Source: Heliocidaris erythrogramma
Taxonomy: Eukaryota; Echinodermata; Echinoidea; Camarodonta; Echinometridae
Assembly (NCBI GenBank): GCA_025617745.1
Contig: CM046870.1
Location: 25,215,501 to 25,279,500, forward strand
Direction: 5' to 3'
Length of the DNA stretch: 64,000 nucleotides
In this document: positions 49,901 to 53,504 of the stretch, in pieces
How positions within the stretch are numbered: the first letter of the stretch is position 1
Layout of the letters: each line of letters starts with the position of its first letter
Notes under the pieces: model-generated
What the model was told of the DNA's origin: nothing
Database searches by the model: none
The model's input: only the letters and a program-made list of their open reading frames with translations
Translations under genes and position numbers: made by a program

Positions 49901-50273
49901 ATAGAAAGCAGTGGTAGGATAATCTAACAAGCCAAAAATTATCTTGCAGATTTTTTTTCAAATAATAGTTGTAAATTGTAATAAATATTTCCTTGTTGTA
50001 TACTCATACTCTAAACACACCATTGTTTTACAGACAAGAATATGCACCAAGTGTGGAACCCTCCTCGGTATCCACCTTGAGAAGCTTAATGACCGGTCAT
50101 CAGACGGCAAGATGGACCTTCAGGACATGTTGTCCAGTGCCCAGAGGAAATGGGTCTGTGCCACGTGTGAGACGACAGATAGCATCGAGACTATAACTGT
50201 GCCTTATGTATTCCAGTACCTCGTGGCTGAACTTAGCGCAATGAACATCAAGGCAACTCTGGAAGTGAAGTGA
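10682..50273 (+). CDS. POLR1B: RNA polymerase I second-largest subunit (RPA2/RPA135)
   Basis: This nucleolar enzyme subunit works with the largest subunit to form the active centre that transcribes the 47S-type pre-rRNA. I can join 26 exons with consistent phase into 1142 codons (human 1135). Exons: 10682-10756, 16567-16701, 24544-24618, 27041-27160, 30476-30616, 31543-31641, 32398-32493, 33198-33274, 34035-34235, 35240-35357, 35735-35819, 38210-38319, 39045-39180, 40317-40390, 41108-41314, 41614-41811, 42298-42402, 44993-45169, 45592-45736, 46011-46107, 46666-46807, 47239-47395, 47718-47843, 48553-48680, 49353-49517, 50034-50273. Order of parts: protrusion and lobe (about 25-400), fork (440-515), Pol I-specific external domain (550-610), hybrid-binding region with [12 protein letters not shown] and [12 protein letters not shown], and a C-terminal anchor with a zinc site. 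Every family hallmark is intact, so it looks functional. It is divergent from eEF1B. Confidence 0.97.
11157..11186. repeat. Hairpin repeat copy 2, left piece
   Basis: AAAAGCTTCAGTCTCT then CTGTATCGTCGG matches the start of the repeat at 9269. It is cut by the transposon that starts at 11187 and resumes at 13065. ATCGTCGG (11179-11186) is the left target duplication. Confidence 0.6.
11189..11244. repeat. Poly(G) tract
   Basis: About 56 consecutive G, part of the left end of the hAT-like element. A tract this long is likely to be imprecisely assembled and can form G-quadruplexes. Confidence 0.9.
11312..11978. repeat. Long direct repeat A, copy 1
   Basis: About 667 bp, nearly identical to 15763-16430 and 4451 bp from it. 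It contains CGCGATCGCGAAAC and TATGTAAACAACACGCGATC-like words. Reading frames of about 110 codons on the minus strand shift between the copies, so it does not look coding. Confidence 0.8.
13065..13125. repeat. Hairpin repeat copy 2, right piece
   Basis: ATCGTCGG-TTGTTCCGCTGA through ACCTCCATACATAGAGAC aligns with the 9285-9340 part of copy 1. GTCTCTCTGTAT of the left piece pairs with ATACATAGAGAC here. Confidence 0.55.
13475..13653 (-). CDS. Unrecognised exon-like segment in duplication copy 1
   Basis: Minus strand: acceptor ggccctttcag, 179 nt open in one frame, donor CCTG|gtaagt. The peptide starts [12 protein letters not shown] and contains [20 protein letters not shown] and [16 protein letters not shown] do not recognise the family. 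It lies inside POLR1B intron 1 in antisense. It could be an exon of a nested gene or transposon, or chance. Confidence 0.35.
13644..13782. repeat. 139-bp palindrome, copy 1
   Basis: CTACGAAGACCTGAAAGGGC on the left is mirrored by GGCCCTTCCACGTCTTCGTAG on the right. The centre is built of TTACGTACGTACGTAATAAT and an AT run. The arms are about 68 bp. Confidence 0.85.
14283..14461 (-). pseudogene. Duplicate of the unrecognised exon-like segment
   Basis: Same 179-nt length and open frame as 13475-13653, with Asn to Thr, Arg to Thr and few other changes. The acceptor cccttccag is intact, but the donor is gtattt, so splicing would be weaker. The duplication is recent, so the preserved frame is poor evidence of selection. 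Confidence 0.3.
14452..14590. repeat. 139-bp palindrome, copy 2
   Basis: Same palindrome in the second tandem copy. Changes between copies (such as AAAGGG to GAAGGG in one arm and CACGTC to CAGGTC in the other) make the arms here pair better at the tip. Confidence 0.85.
14938..15001. repeat. Covarying hairpin, copy 2
   Basis: CCGTCTGT/ACAGACGG outer stem as at 9874, but the inner stem is ATGGGGAA/TTCCCCAT. The loop again ends TTAAAGA. CTGTCTA and then a short stem AGGC-ATT-GCCT follow, where copy 1 has CTGTCTA and CCTC-TGA-GAGG. Confidence 0.55.
15763..16430. repeat. Long direct repeat A, copy 2
   Basis: Second copy of the left part of the hAT-like element. It ends about 135 bp before POLR1B exon 2. 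No target duplication is visible, so it looks like a fragment. Confidence 0.75.
16567..16701 (+). CDS. POLR1B: POLR1B exon 2 (protrusion)
   Basis: Encodes [20 protein letters not shown] and continues to [10 protein letters not shown]; yeast RPA135 has LLQEAVQPHIGSFN. The acceptor follows the pyrimidine tract ttctcttttacag. Donor GAG|gtgagc, phase 0. Confidence 0.97.
16760..17400. repeat. (CTC)n-rich pyrimidine tract
   Basis: About 640 bp almost without purines on the plus strand, mostly CTCCTC. It starts 58 bp after POLR1B exon 2. A diverged relative of its edges (CCTCCTCAGGA, CTTCCAC) is at 24160-24440. It can form triplex DNA and will give spurious Ser/Pro or Arg/Gly frames. Confidence 0.9.
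17400..17625. repeat. GGTCTAAT short-period minisatellite
   Basis: Degenerate repeats of about 17 bp of the type GTCTAAT-ACCATTTG. The reverse-complement version is at 23690-24140, on the other side of the tRNA-like array. Confidence 0.8.
18782..18946 (-). repeat. Inverted partial array unit
   Basis: The reverse complement of the spacer and the 3' end of the tRNA-like core, ending at GGGATTCGAACC. It abuts the direct array and would fold back on it. Confidence 0.85.
19067..19144 (+). tRNA. tRNA-Thr(AGU)-like unit 1
   Basis: A box TGGTCTAGTGG, anticodon loop CTAGTAA (anticodon AGT), T arm GCGGG-TTCGAAT-CCCGC and T run downstream. The acceptor stem extends to 10 positions (GGCA/TGCC outside, CC-G inside) with two central mismatches, and pair 31-39 is a mismatch. 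This is a tRNA-derived sequence; aminoacylation is doubtful. Confidence 0.5.
19330..19408 (+). tRNA. tRNA-Thr-like unit 2 (extra C)
   Basis: As unit 1, but with an additional C in the T arm (TTCGAATCCCCGC), which breaks the 7-nt T loop or stem register. T7 terminator. Confidence 0.4.
19464..20238. mobile_element. 775-bp element inserted in the tRNA-like array
   Basis: Flanked by direct TTA (19461-19463 and 20239-20241). The ends are inverted: AGCCCCAGTCCCATATAGG and CCATATGGGACTGTAGCT. The interior is dense in GGTCC and GGATGATCCGGGA-like words on both sides of a short AT-rich centre. No protein homology seen. Confidence 0.7.
20370..20447 (+). tRNA. tRNA-Thr-like unit 3
   Basis: Intact T arm. 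First unit after the 775-bp insertion. T9 follows. Confidence 0.5.
20633..20711 (+). tRNA. tRNA-Thr-like unit 4 (extra C)
   Basis: Extra C in the T arm; T7 follows. Confidence 0.4.
20895..20972 (+). tRNA. tRNA-Thr-like unit 5
   Basis: Intact T arm; T9 follows, and the spacer carries the private GGTGACCG change. Confidence 0.5.
21158..21235 (+). tRNA. tRNA-Thr-like unit 6
   Basis: Intact T arm; variable region AGGTT instead of AGGTC, shared only with unit 10. Confidence 0.5.
21421..21498 (+). tRNA. tRNA-Thr-like unit 7
   Basis: Intact T arm; T9 follows. Confidence 0.5.
21684..21762 (+). tRNA. tRNA-Thr-like unit 8 (extra C)
   Basis: Extra C in the T arm; T7 follows. Confidence 0.4.
21946..22023 (+). 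tRNA. tRNA-Thr-like unit 9
   Basis: Intact T arm; its spacer has the same GGTGACCG change as that of unit 5. Confidence 0.5.
22209..22286 (+). tRNA. tRNA-Thr-like unit 10
   Basis: Intact T arm; AGGTT variable region as in unit 6, marking a duplicated two-unit block. Confidence 0.5.
22472..22550 (+). tRNA. tRNA-Thr-like unit 11 (extra C)
   Basis: CCAGTGG and GGCTATGAC changes near the A box, plus the extra C. Confidence 0.35.
22729..22804 (+). tRNA. tRNA-Thr-like unit 12, 5' deletion
   Basis: The TAAGGG just before the core is deleted (ACCACACTCCGG), removing the GG of the outer acceptor extension. The rest is intact. Confidence 0.4.
22990..23068 (+). tRNA. tRNA-Thr-like unit 13 (extra C)
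   Basis: Extra C in the T arm; T7 follows. Confidence 0.4.
23252..23329 (+). tRNA. tRNA-Thr-like unit 14 (last)
   Basis: Intact T arm; the array ends about 100 bp later, where the spacer diverges into an ATTATC repeat. Confidence 0.5.
23690..24140. repeat. ATTAGACCAAATGG minisatellite
   Basis: Degenerate repeats of about 17-18 bp such as GGTAATTAGACCAAATGG, the reverse complement of the 17400-17625 repeat. Confidence 0.85.
24160..24440. repeat. Second pyrimidine-rich tract
   Basis: CT-rich, sharing CCCTCCTCAGGA, CTTCCAC and CCTCATTCTCCTACAT with the tract at 16760-17400. Ends about 100 bp before POLR1B exon 3. Confidence 0.7.
24544..24618 (+). CDS. POLR1B: POLR1B exon 3
   Basis: Encodes [20 protein letters not shown] plus VYPSE; the VYPSE/VYPAE block is shared with yeast and human. 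It follows a 7.8-kb intron that contains the tRNA-like array. Confidence 0.93.
24673..25300. mobile_element. AGGTCA-rich interspersed element
   Basis: Starts TTGGCCCACCGAAGGTGG, then has a TCCGT-repeat zone (about 24725-24760) followed by about four units ending in clusters of AGGTCA (GGTCAAAGGTCAAGGTCAC). Related by layout to the element at 27794-28784. Confidence 0.6.
25305..25855. mobile_element. 551-bp foldback element
   Basis: TTAAAGGGATAGTTCACCCT at the left and its near inverse AGGGTGGACTATCTCTTTAA at the right, with arms extending over 150 bp each. Diverged half copies are at about 26338-26480 and 35390-35530. Confidence 0.8.
26826..27024. repeat. MITE-like relic before POLR1B exon 4
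   Basis: Inverted blocks around AAAGACCACC...GAGCGGTCTTTGTATACAGG, ending 16 bp before the exon acceptor. The boundaries are unclear. Confidence 0.45.
27041..27160 (+). CDS. POLR1B: POLR1B exon 4
   Basis: Encodes [20 protein letters not shown] to GQIPLLVK, matching human CRGRRSTYRGKLTADINW and VPIMVKS. Acceptor ctctcacag|TGT. Donor AAA|gtaagt begins the intron filled by the 63-bp splice-site minisatellite. Confidence 0.95.
27276..30475 (+). repeat. 63-bp minisatellite made of the POLR1B intron 4 3' splice junction
   Basis: Roughly 35 units, about 8 before and 27 after an inserted element (27794-28784). Each unit is intron tail ACAGGATTTCTGTCCATC, pyrimidine tract TTTGCCATTTCTTTGTAG and the first 18 nt of exon 5, TGTAAGAACTGCAACCTT. 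The last unit runs directly into the true exon at 30476. A period of 63 is a multiple of 3, so several frames stay open on the minus strand without meaning anything. In the POLR1B sense frame each unit ends in TAG. Confidence 0.92.
27794..28784. mobile_element. GTCTCGCCCAC-ended element inserted in the minisatellite
   Basis: The left end GTCTCGCCCAC and the right GTGGGCGAGAC are inverted repeats. Inside are a TCCGTCCGTCCG run and about five tandem units of about 160 bp (ATAACTTTGCAACCGTCACT ... AGGTCAAAGGTCATTTCAGG). A solo right end is at about 37028-37100. No protein. Confidence 0.7.
30476..30616 (+). CDS. POLR1B: POLR1B exon 5, true target of the decoy acceptors
   Basis: Encodes [20 protein letters not shown] then [20 protein letters not shown], the hallmark EMGGYFI-NGIEK motif of the family. 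The first 18 nt (TGTAAGAACTGCAACCTT) and the preceding acceptor ttctttgtag are repeated in every unit of the minisatellite just upstream. The exon becomes unique at CACAACCTG. Phase 0 at both ends. Confidence 0.96.
31543..31641 (+). CDS. POLR1B: POLR1B exon 6
   Basis: Encodes [20 protein letters not shown] then [13 protein letters not shown]; human has [23 protein letters not shown]. Phase 0 to phase 0. Confidence 0.96.
32398..32493 (+). CDS. POLR1B: POLR1B exon 7 (lobe)
   Basis: Encodes [20 protein letters not shown] and [12 protein letters not shown], equal to human [24 protein letters not shown]. Donor AGG|gtaaga is followed by a GAT microsatellite. Confidence 0.95.
32500..32640. repeat. 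(GAT)n-rich microsatellite
   Basis: GATGATG/GTGATG repeats directly after the exon 7 donor. Related tracts lie at 40130-40225, 45749-45960, 49545-49765 and 51866-52140. Confidence 0.85.
33198..33274 (+). CDS. POLR1B: POLR1B exon 8 (lobe)
   Basis: Encodes [20 protein letters not shown] and DTFLIG; human has [24 protein letters not shown]. Ends in phase 2 (ATAGG|gtaaga). Confidence 0.95.
34035..34235 (+). CDS. POLR1B: POLR1B exon 9 (lobe)
   Basis: Encodes [20 protein letters not shown] through [12 protein letters not shown] and [20 protein letters not shown], matching human YLGECFRVKLNVP and QCICIHLKSNTEKF. The 201-nt exon ends in phase 2. Confidence 0.96.
34921..35058. mobile_element. MITE, intact copy
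   Basis: GGGGAGTGTTTCATCAAG and CTTGATGAAAGGCTCCCC ends, with a longer inner inverted repeat TTTGTCAGTGATTTTTACCG / CAGTAAAAATCATTGACAAA. 138 bp. Confidence 0.8.
35240..35357 (+). CDS. POLR1B: POLR1B exon 10
   Basis: Encodes [20 protein letters not shown] then [19 protein letters not shown]. The GEC--NPDS--NQEVL motif marks the lobe-to-protrusion return of the family. Phase 0 at the end. Confidence 0.96.
35735..35819 (+). CDS. POLR1B: POLR1B exon 11
   Basis: Encodes [20 protein letters not shown] and SRRFVLND, equal to human EKLEGWLVSIKIAFDKKAQK. Ends phase 1 (GATG|gtaagt). Confidence 0.95.
37028..37102. repeat. Solo right end of the 27.8-kb element family
   Basis: CATGGCAACAGAGATCGCGA, then GTGGGCGAGACACAATATCG, nearly identical to 28710-28784. 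Confidence 0.75.
37751..38155. mobile_element. Foldback element with G run
   Basis: GGGGGCGGATCCAGGATTT at the left is mirrored by CTGATCCGCCAATGCGCCC. A G run of about 28 lies at 37874-37901. Shares GGTCTTGCCAGCTTCTCGAA-type sequence with the hAT-like element at 12826. Confidence 0.55.
38210..38319 (+). CDS. POLR1B: POLR1B exon 12 (fork start)
   Basis: Encodes [20 protein letters not shown] then [17 protein letters not shown]. The ATGNL-SKTGLGL motif is near identical in human and begins the fork domain. Confidence 0.96.
38668..38739 (-). tRNA. Degenerate tRNA-like sequence (SINE relic or pseudo-tRNA)
   Basis: GCCCGGATAGCTCAGTTGGT at the 5' side and T arm CCGGG-TTCGAAT-CCCGG, with an acceptor GCCCGGA/TTGGGGC. 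The anticodon arm is poor: position 33 is A, two stem pairs fail, and the nominal anticodon is TGT. A and B boxes are good. Lies in POLR1B intron 12. Confidence 0.45.
39045..39180 (+). CDS. POLR1B: POLR1B exon 13 (fork)
   Basis: Encodes [40 protein letters not shown] and [36 protein letters not shown] is the signature of Pol I subunit 2. Phase 1 end. Confidence 0.97.
39200..39600. repeat. Duplicated CT-rich segment
   Basis: Two copies of about 190 bp (about 39215-39390 and 39391-39600) sharing CTTTTATTTTTCTTACTGTT and ATGTATGGGCAC, right after POLR1B exon 13. Confidence 0.75.
40317..40390 (+). CDS. POLR1B: POLR1B exon 14 (fork)
   Basis: Encodes [20 protein letters not shown] plus ASCQ, the most conserved fork segment in all multi-subunit polymerases ([15 protein letters not shown]). 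Confidence 0.97.
41108..41314 (+). CDS. POLR1B: POLR1B exon 15 (external domain)
   Basis: Encodes [20 protein letters not shown] through [20 protein letters not shown] to [11 protein letters not shown], the less conserved Pol I-specific region. The last codons come from AGGTCAAAGGTCAAAG, which is also the core word of the interspersed repeats in nearby introns; this may be coincidence. Confidence 0.95.
41614..41811 (+). CDS. POLR1B: POLR1B exon 16
   Basis: Encodes [40 protein letters not shown] and [20 protein letters not shown]; yeast has RGQYPGLYLFGG and GPFEQVYMNIAVTPQEI. Phase 0 both ends. Confidence 0.97.
42298..42402 (+). CDS. POLR1B: POLR1B exon 17
   Basis: Encodes [20 protein letters not shown] and [33 protein letters not shown] is the start of the hybrid-binding domain. 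A 1.9-kb foldback element follows 21 bp into the next intron. Confidence 0.97.
42424..44346. mobile_element. 1.92-kb foldback element
   Basis: Ends GGCTTTTGCTAAACAGTCGG and inverse CCGACTGTTTAGCAAAAGCC, with inverted arms extending about 290 bp and over 400 bp in parts, including GTAACGTCGCGTCGCGTTGG. The interior is A/G-rich on the plus strand and has a tandem pair of about 180 bp (43560-43890). The right arm has an extra 150-bp insertion (44090-44240). Fills most of POLR1B intron 17. Confidence 0.85.
44685..44770. repeat. Short inverted repeat
   Basis: TCTGTTTGGAGCCAGAACGG and its imperfect inverse CTTCTGGTTCCAAACAGA around ACTCTGTACAAATGAT. Confidence 0.6.
44993..45169 (+). CDS. POLR1B: POLR1B exon 18 (hybrid binding)
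   Basis: Encodes [40 protein letters not shown] and [18 protein letters not shown] and the [10 protein letters not shown] block line the RNA-DNA hybrid in related polymerases. Confidence 0.97.
45592..45736 (+). CDS. POLR1B: POLR1B exon 19 (active-centre exon)
   Basis: Begins [20 protein letters not shown]; the Glu-Asp of GYDMEDA corresponds to the acidic pair of Pol II Rpb2 that approaches the catalytic metals. Ends phase 1. Confidence 0.97.
46011..46107 (+). CDS. POLR1B: POLR1B exon 20
   Basis: Encodes [20 protein letters not shown] and [12 protein letters not shown], equal to human [20 protein letters not shown]. Phase 1 in, phase 2 out. Confidence 0.95.
46666..46807 (+). CDS. POLR1B: POLR1B exon 21
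   Basis: Encodes [40 protein letters not shown] and FIQLRIQ; human has CVVDNIKVCSND and ITMRVPR. The least conserved stretch of the hybrid-binding region. Confidence 0.93.
47239..47395 (+). CDS. POLR1B: POLR1B exon 22 (hybrid binding)
   Basis: Encodes [20 protein letters not shown] then [20 protein letters not shown] and SRMTI. GDKF-SRHGQKG and [14 protein letters not shown] are universal subunit-2 motifs. Confidence 0.98.
47718..47843 (+). CDS. POLR1B: POLR1B exon 23
   Basis: Encodes [20 protein letters not shown] and [20 protein letters not shown], matching human [23 protein letters not shown] damaged partial copy of the end of this coding segment (GATGCTCTGCCCTTCATATT, GAGGAGCAACCAGCT) lies in the intron at about 47548-47590. 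Confidence 0.97.
48553..48680 (+). CDS. POLR1B: POLR1B exon 24
   Basis: Encodes [40 protein letters not shown] and [19 protein letters not shown] is invariant in Pol I. Confidence 0.98.
49353..49517 (+). CDS. POLR1B: POLR1B exon 25 (anchor)
   Basis: Encodes [20 protein letters not shown] then [20 protein letters not shown] and [15 protein letters not shown]. The QP--GR---GGIR-GEMERD block begins the anchor domain. Confidence 0.98.
50034..50273 (+). CDS. POLR1B: POLR1B exon 26 (zinc site and stop)
   Basis: Encodes [20 protein letters not shown] through [20 protein letters not shown] and ends [18 protein letters not shown] followed by TGA. The four Cys (CTKC and CATC; residues about 1067, 1070, 1105, 1108) form the C-terminal zinc-binding site. 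The end YNVK/LDVV-like tail matches the family, so the C-terminus is intact. Confidence 0.98.
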   Translation, partial: TRICTKCGTLLGIHLEKLNDRSSDGKMDLQDMLSSAQRKWVCATCETTDSIETITVPYVFQYLVAELSAMNIKATLEVK

Positions 50274-50624
50274 GCACAATTGACATTGCCAATTTGAATG
50301 CTTTGTTGCTGAACTCGGCACAATGATCAGTAGATCTGGTGCCTGCTGAATTCTCTCATTTTCATATGCTAAGTAAAGGGACCACCTGGATTTTGTATGC
50401 AAAGGAATAAGGCAATGCCTTTAATAAGGAAAATGAGAAGAATTATTGTTGCCAATTTGCATACTTTGTAGCTGAACTCAGCACAGTGTTAAGGCAATGC
50501 TGGAAGTGAAATGAGTACACTGATGTTGCCAATCTGAATGATTCAGGTATTCCACTGTTTTTCTTTGACTTGTGAACAATGTACAATAGTCGGGCTTGTA
50601 TTTTTATGAAGTTGCCATCTGCAT

Positions 50625-51022
50625 ATAGAGTACCGAAGTGATGACGTCACAAAAAGCTATTTTTTCATTTTGACATTTTTTATACCATATCTCAAAGGAA
50701 CATGGTGAAAAACATCCAGATCCCAAATGTTATGGCAATTGGCTCATTGGGCCCCGAGATATGGCCGCATGAATACCTCCTTAGCCCCATTGAAGTCAGT
50801 GTTAAATTGGCCTGGTTCTAAACTGTTAAGAACCAGGCCAATTTACACTGACTTCAATGGGGCTAATTAGATATTCATATAGCCATACCTTGGGCCACCA
50901 TGAACTGATTCATGTCAAATTTGATGTGTGAACGTTTTCCATCCTGCTCTACCTAAATATGGTCATAAAAATACTGAAATACAAAAATCAAAATTTGATG
51001 ACGTCACACTTCGGTACTCTAT
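50625..51022. mobile_element. 398-bp foldback MITE
   Basis: ATAGAGTACCGAAGTGATGA and TTCGGTACTCTAT inverted ends, each with GATGACGTCACA; a central palindrome around TGGCCTGGTTCTAAACTG. Just beyond the POLR1B coding end. Confidence 0.8.
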
Positions 51023-52795
51023 TGTTACTTGACTTTCATTTGACTTTCACATATAATTTAAATTGTATGGAATATTACAGGCATATGATAGGCAGGCCAT
51101 TGGAGTACTGAGAGTACTGGTACATATGGCATAAATTTCGCAGCCATACATTTTCGTGAATAGGACTAACCAGACTATTTCACGATCAGGAAATTCTCAA
51201 TTCTACAAACAGCAATGATGATGTACTTATGCAAAGCGAAGTGGTGAATTTCTGACCAGGAGACAACAAATTCAAGTGAATACTCATGTTGGCAATATTT
51301 TAGCGAACCCACTCGCGATTCGCGAAATTCGCAGAGAATAAAACCCTGCGAAATATATGGCGAATACAGTAGTTTAAAGCTGTAATGATTGCCATATTTG
51401 AAAGTTCCCAATTTTATAGCATAGATATAAAGAAAGAACAAGAATGAGTTTAACTGCAGGTCATTATACATGTATATGCATTATATTCTGATTCATATAC
51501 TCTGTAATTTCAATTCATATCAAGGCCTTTATAAAAAGTTATGTAAAGTGCAATGGCAAAGTGAGAGAAATATTTATATTGAGCTGTCCAGATTGATTTG
51601 TATTACCTGCTTCTTTAGTTTCCTCTCTCACATTAAATGATCTAAATAATTACATTGTTTACAAAACTCCTTATATGAATCATGTATGCAGAGTATAAAA
51701 CCATGTAATACAATTATCCTCAACAAAGCCAAATCACAATATCTTGTAGGCCTGATTGAAAATATATGTTGTCAAGAAAACTAACAGAAATTATGATCAT
51801 GTTCTTTTTTGTAAGAACTAATAAAGTCTTCCAGTACTTTATACTTCCAGCTGTTTAGATGATGACTTTTATAGATAATGATGATGCTGATGATGAGGAT
51901 GCTGATGATGTGATGTGATGATTATGATGATAACGATGGTGATGATGAAAGATGATGATTCGAAGAAAAAGGGATTAGGAGAAGAAAAAGGGAGGATGAT
52001 GATGTGATGATTATGATAACGATGATGATGAAAGATGATGAAAGATGATGATGATGCTGATGTGATGATTATGATAACGATGATGATGAAAGATGATGAT
52101 GACGATGACGCCGATGATGATGATCATGATGATGACTAGTAGGAAAATGAGGAGCAGCATGCAGAGGATGACAATCATCATCATTGTAGTTTTGATGACG
52201 GGAATTAACAGCACAAAAGCCAAGACTAGTGACATACAGTGTTGATTAATGTCATCGTTATTTTTATTCTCTACATCTTCATTCACAAAATAAACGAGAA
52301 ACCATATGCGTGTATACTGTATAAAGATACAAAAATGTGGACAGCTTGGAACACTAGTAGTGCATGTATTGGAAAAATCCTAAAAGAATTACTTCAAGGA
52401 GCACTTTATATACATATAATATTGTCAACAGTAATGTTTCATATAAATATGTGTGGAGCACTTACAATAGATAGAGTGTCCAGTGTACATGTACATGTAC
52501 TATAGAGTTACAAAATTCATAGTTCTCACATTACACCCTGGATATTTCAAAAATTTAATGATGTTAGAGAAGAGAAAGCACAGAAAATCTTTTTTTTTCC
52601 CGGTGAACTTCTATCTATAAAATCCATGATTCTACAACATCGGTAGATCCTTTGAAAAAAAAAAAAAACAGCAAAACTTTAAGATAATATTTAGGAAATT
52701 ATGACCATGCACATCAAAAACCTTTTAAAGTATTCCAATATTCTTTTGGAAAATAAATCTTTAATTTTTAATATCTATATCGGGTTTATTTAACT

Positions 52796-53102
52796 ATAGC
52801 CCGTATTTTCGAAAGTGGCCAAGTTGAGCCTGGTTTAACTAAGGCCATCGATTTATGGAAGGCCATTCGTCAACCCCTAAGTCCCGTATAAATTACTATA
52901 TTTATGCAACAAAATAAAGAAACAGACTTATTTTCTGTCATGAAATGACCATCAGAAATCAATTCTATCCTGTCGGTTTTTGTATTTGCATTTAGTCCCA
53001 GAACTGTGGTGATTTTGTAGGGTTAAAAGAGGGTGACATTTGGCTCTCCATAGTTCGGTGGCTTAAATCTTAAGGCAGGCGCCTTTCGAGAATACGGCCT
53101 AT
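52796..53102. mobile_element. 307-bp MITE
   Basis: ATAGCCCGTATTTTCGAAAG and CTTTCGAGAATACGGCCTAT ends. Confidence 0.75.
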
Positions 53103-53349
53103 GCCAATGGCCCTGCAACTCTCTTTATTAGCTTGTGTCTGAATAAACTGAAACAACATATAGGTGTACAAAGTATTATTTCAACAACTGTTATATCTTC
53201 AATAGTGCAATTTATCACCATGATAATCGCCAATTCAGTACATACAAGTGCAGAGTGTAACCCTTCAAGTATGCTTATTGCTACAAATGAAATAACAAAT
53301 GTCGCTGTGTTCTTCCATTTGAAATGAAATGTAAGTTTCCATCAGTCAA

Positions 53350-53504
53350 TCATGAGTTCTTCGGGTCCGTCTTTTTCTTGAGATAAGCAACAAGGTTGGC
53401 CTTTTCGGATGATTTCCCTTTGAGTTCTCGGAAAAGGAACTTGGTGCCGGGGATGTGAGGTTTCTCCAGAAAATCAAAGATGGTCTTGTCACCCCAAATG
53501 ACCC
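53350..53504 (-). CDS. Cytochrome c-like gene 1, last exon
   Basis: Acceptor ctatcag|GG. Encodes GVIWGDKTIFDFLEKPHIPG, TKFLFRELKGKSSEKANLVA and YLKKKTDPKNS with a TGA stop. The position of Met80 is Phe. Confidence 0.9.

Larger units (their letters stand above)
50274..53349. other. Intergenic region between POLR1B and cytochrome c-like gene 1
   Basis: Holds the POLR1B 3' UTR (AATAAA candidates at 51337 and 51820), two MITEs (50625-51022, 52796-53102) and a GAT tract (51866-52140). A minus-strand AATAAA at 53124-53129 could end the cytochrome c-like mRNA about 220 bases after its stop. The two genes converge here. Confidence 0.6.
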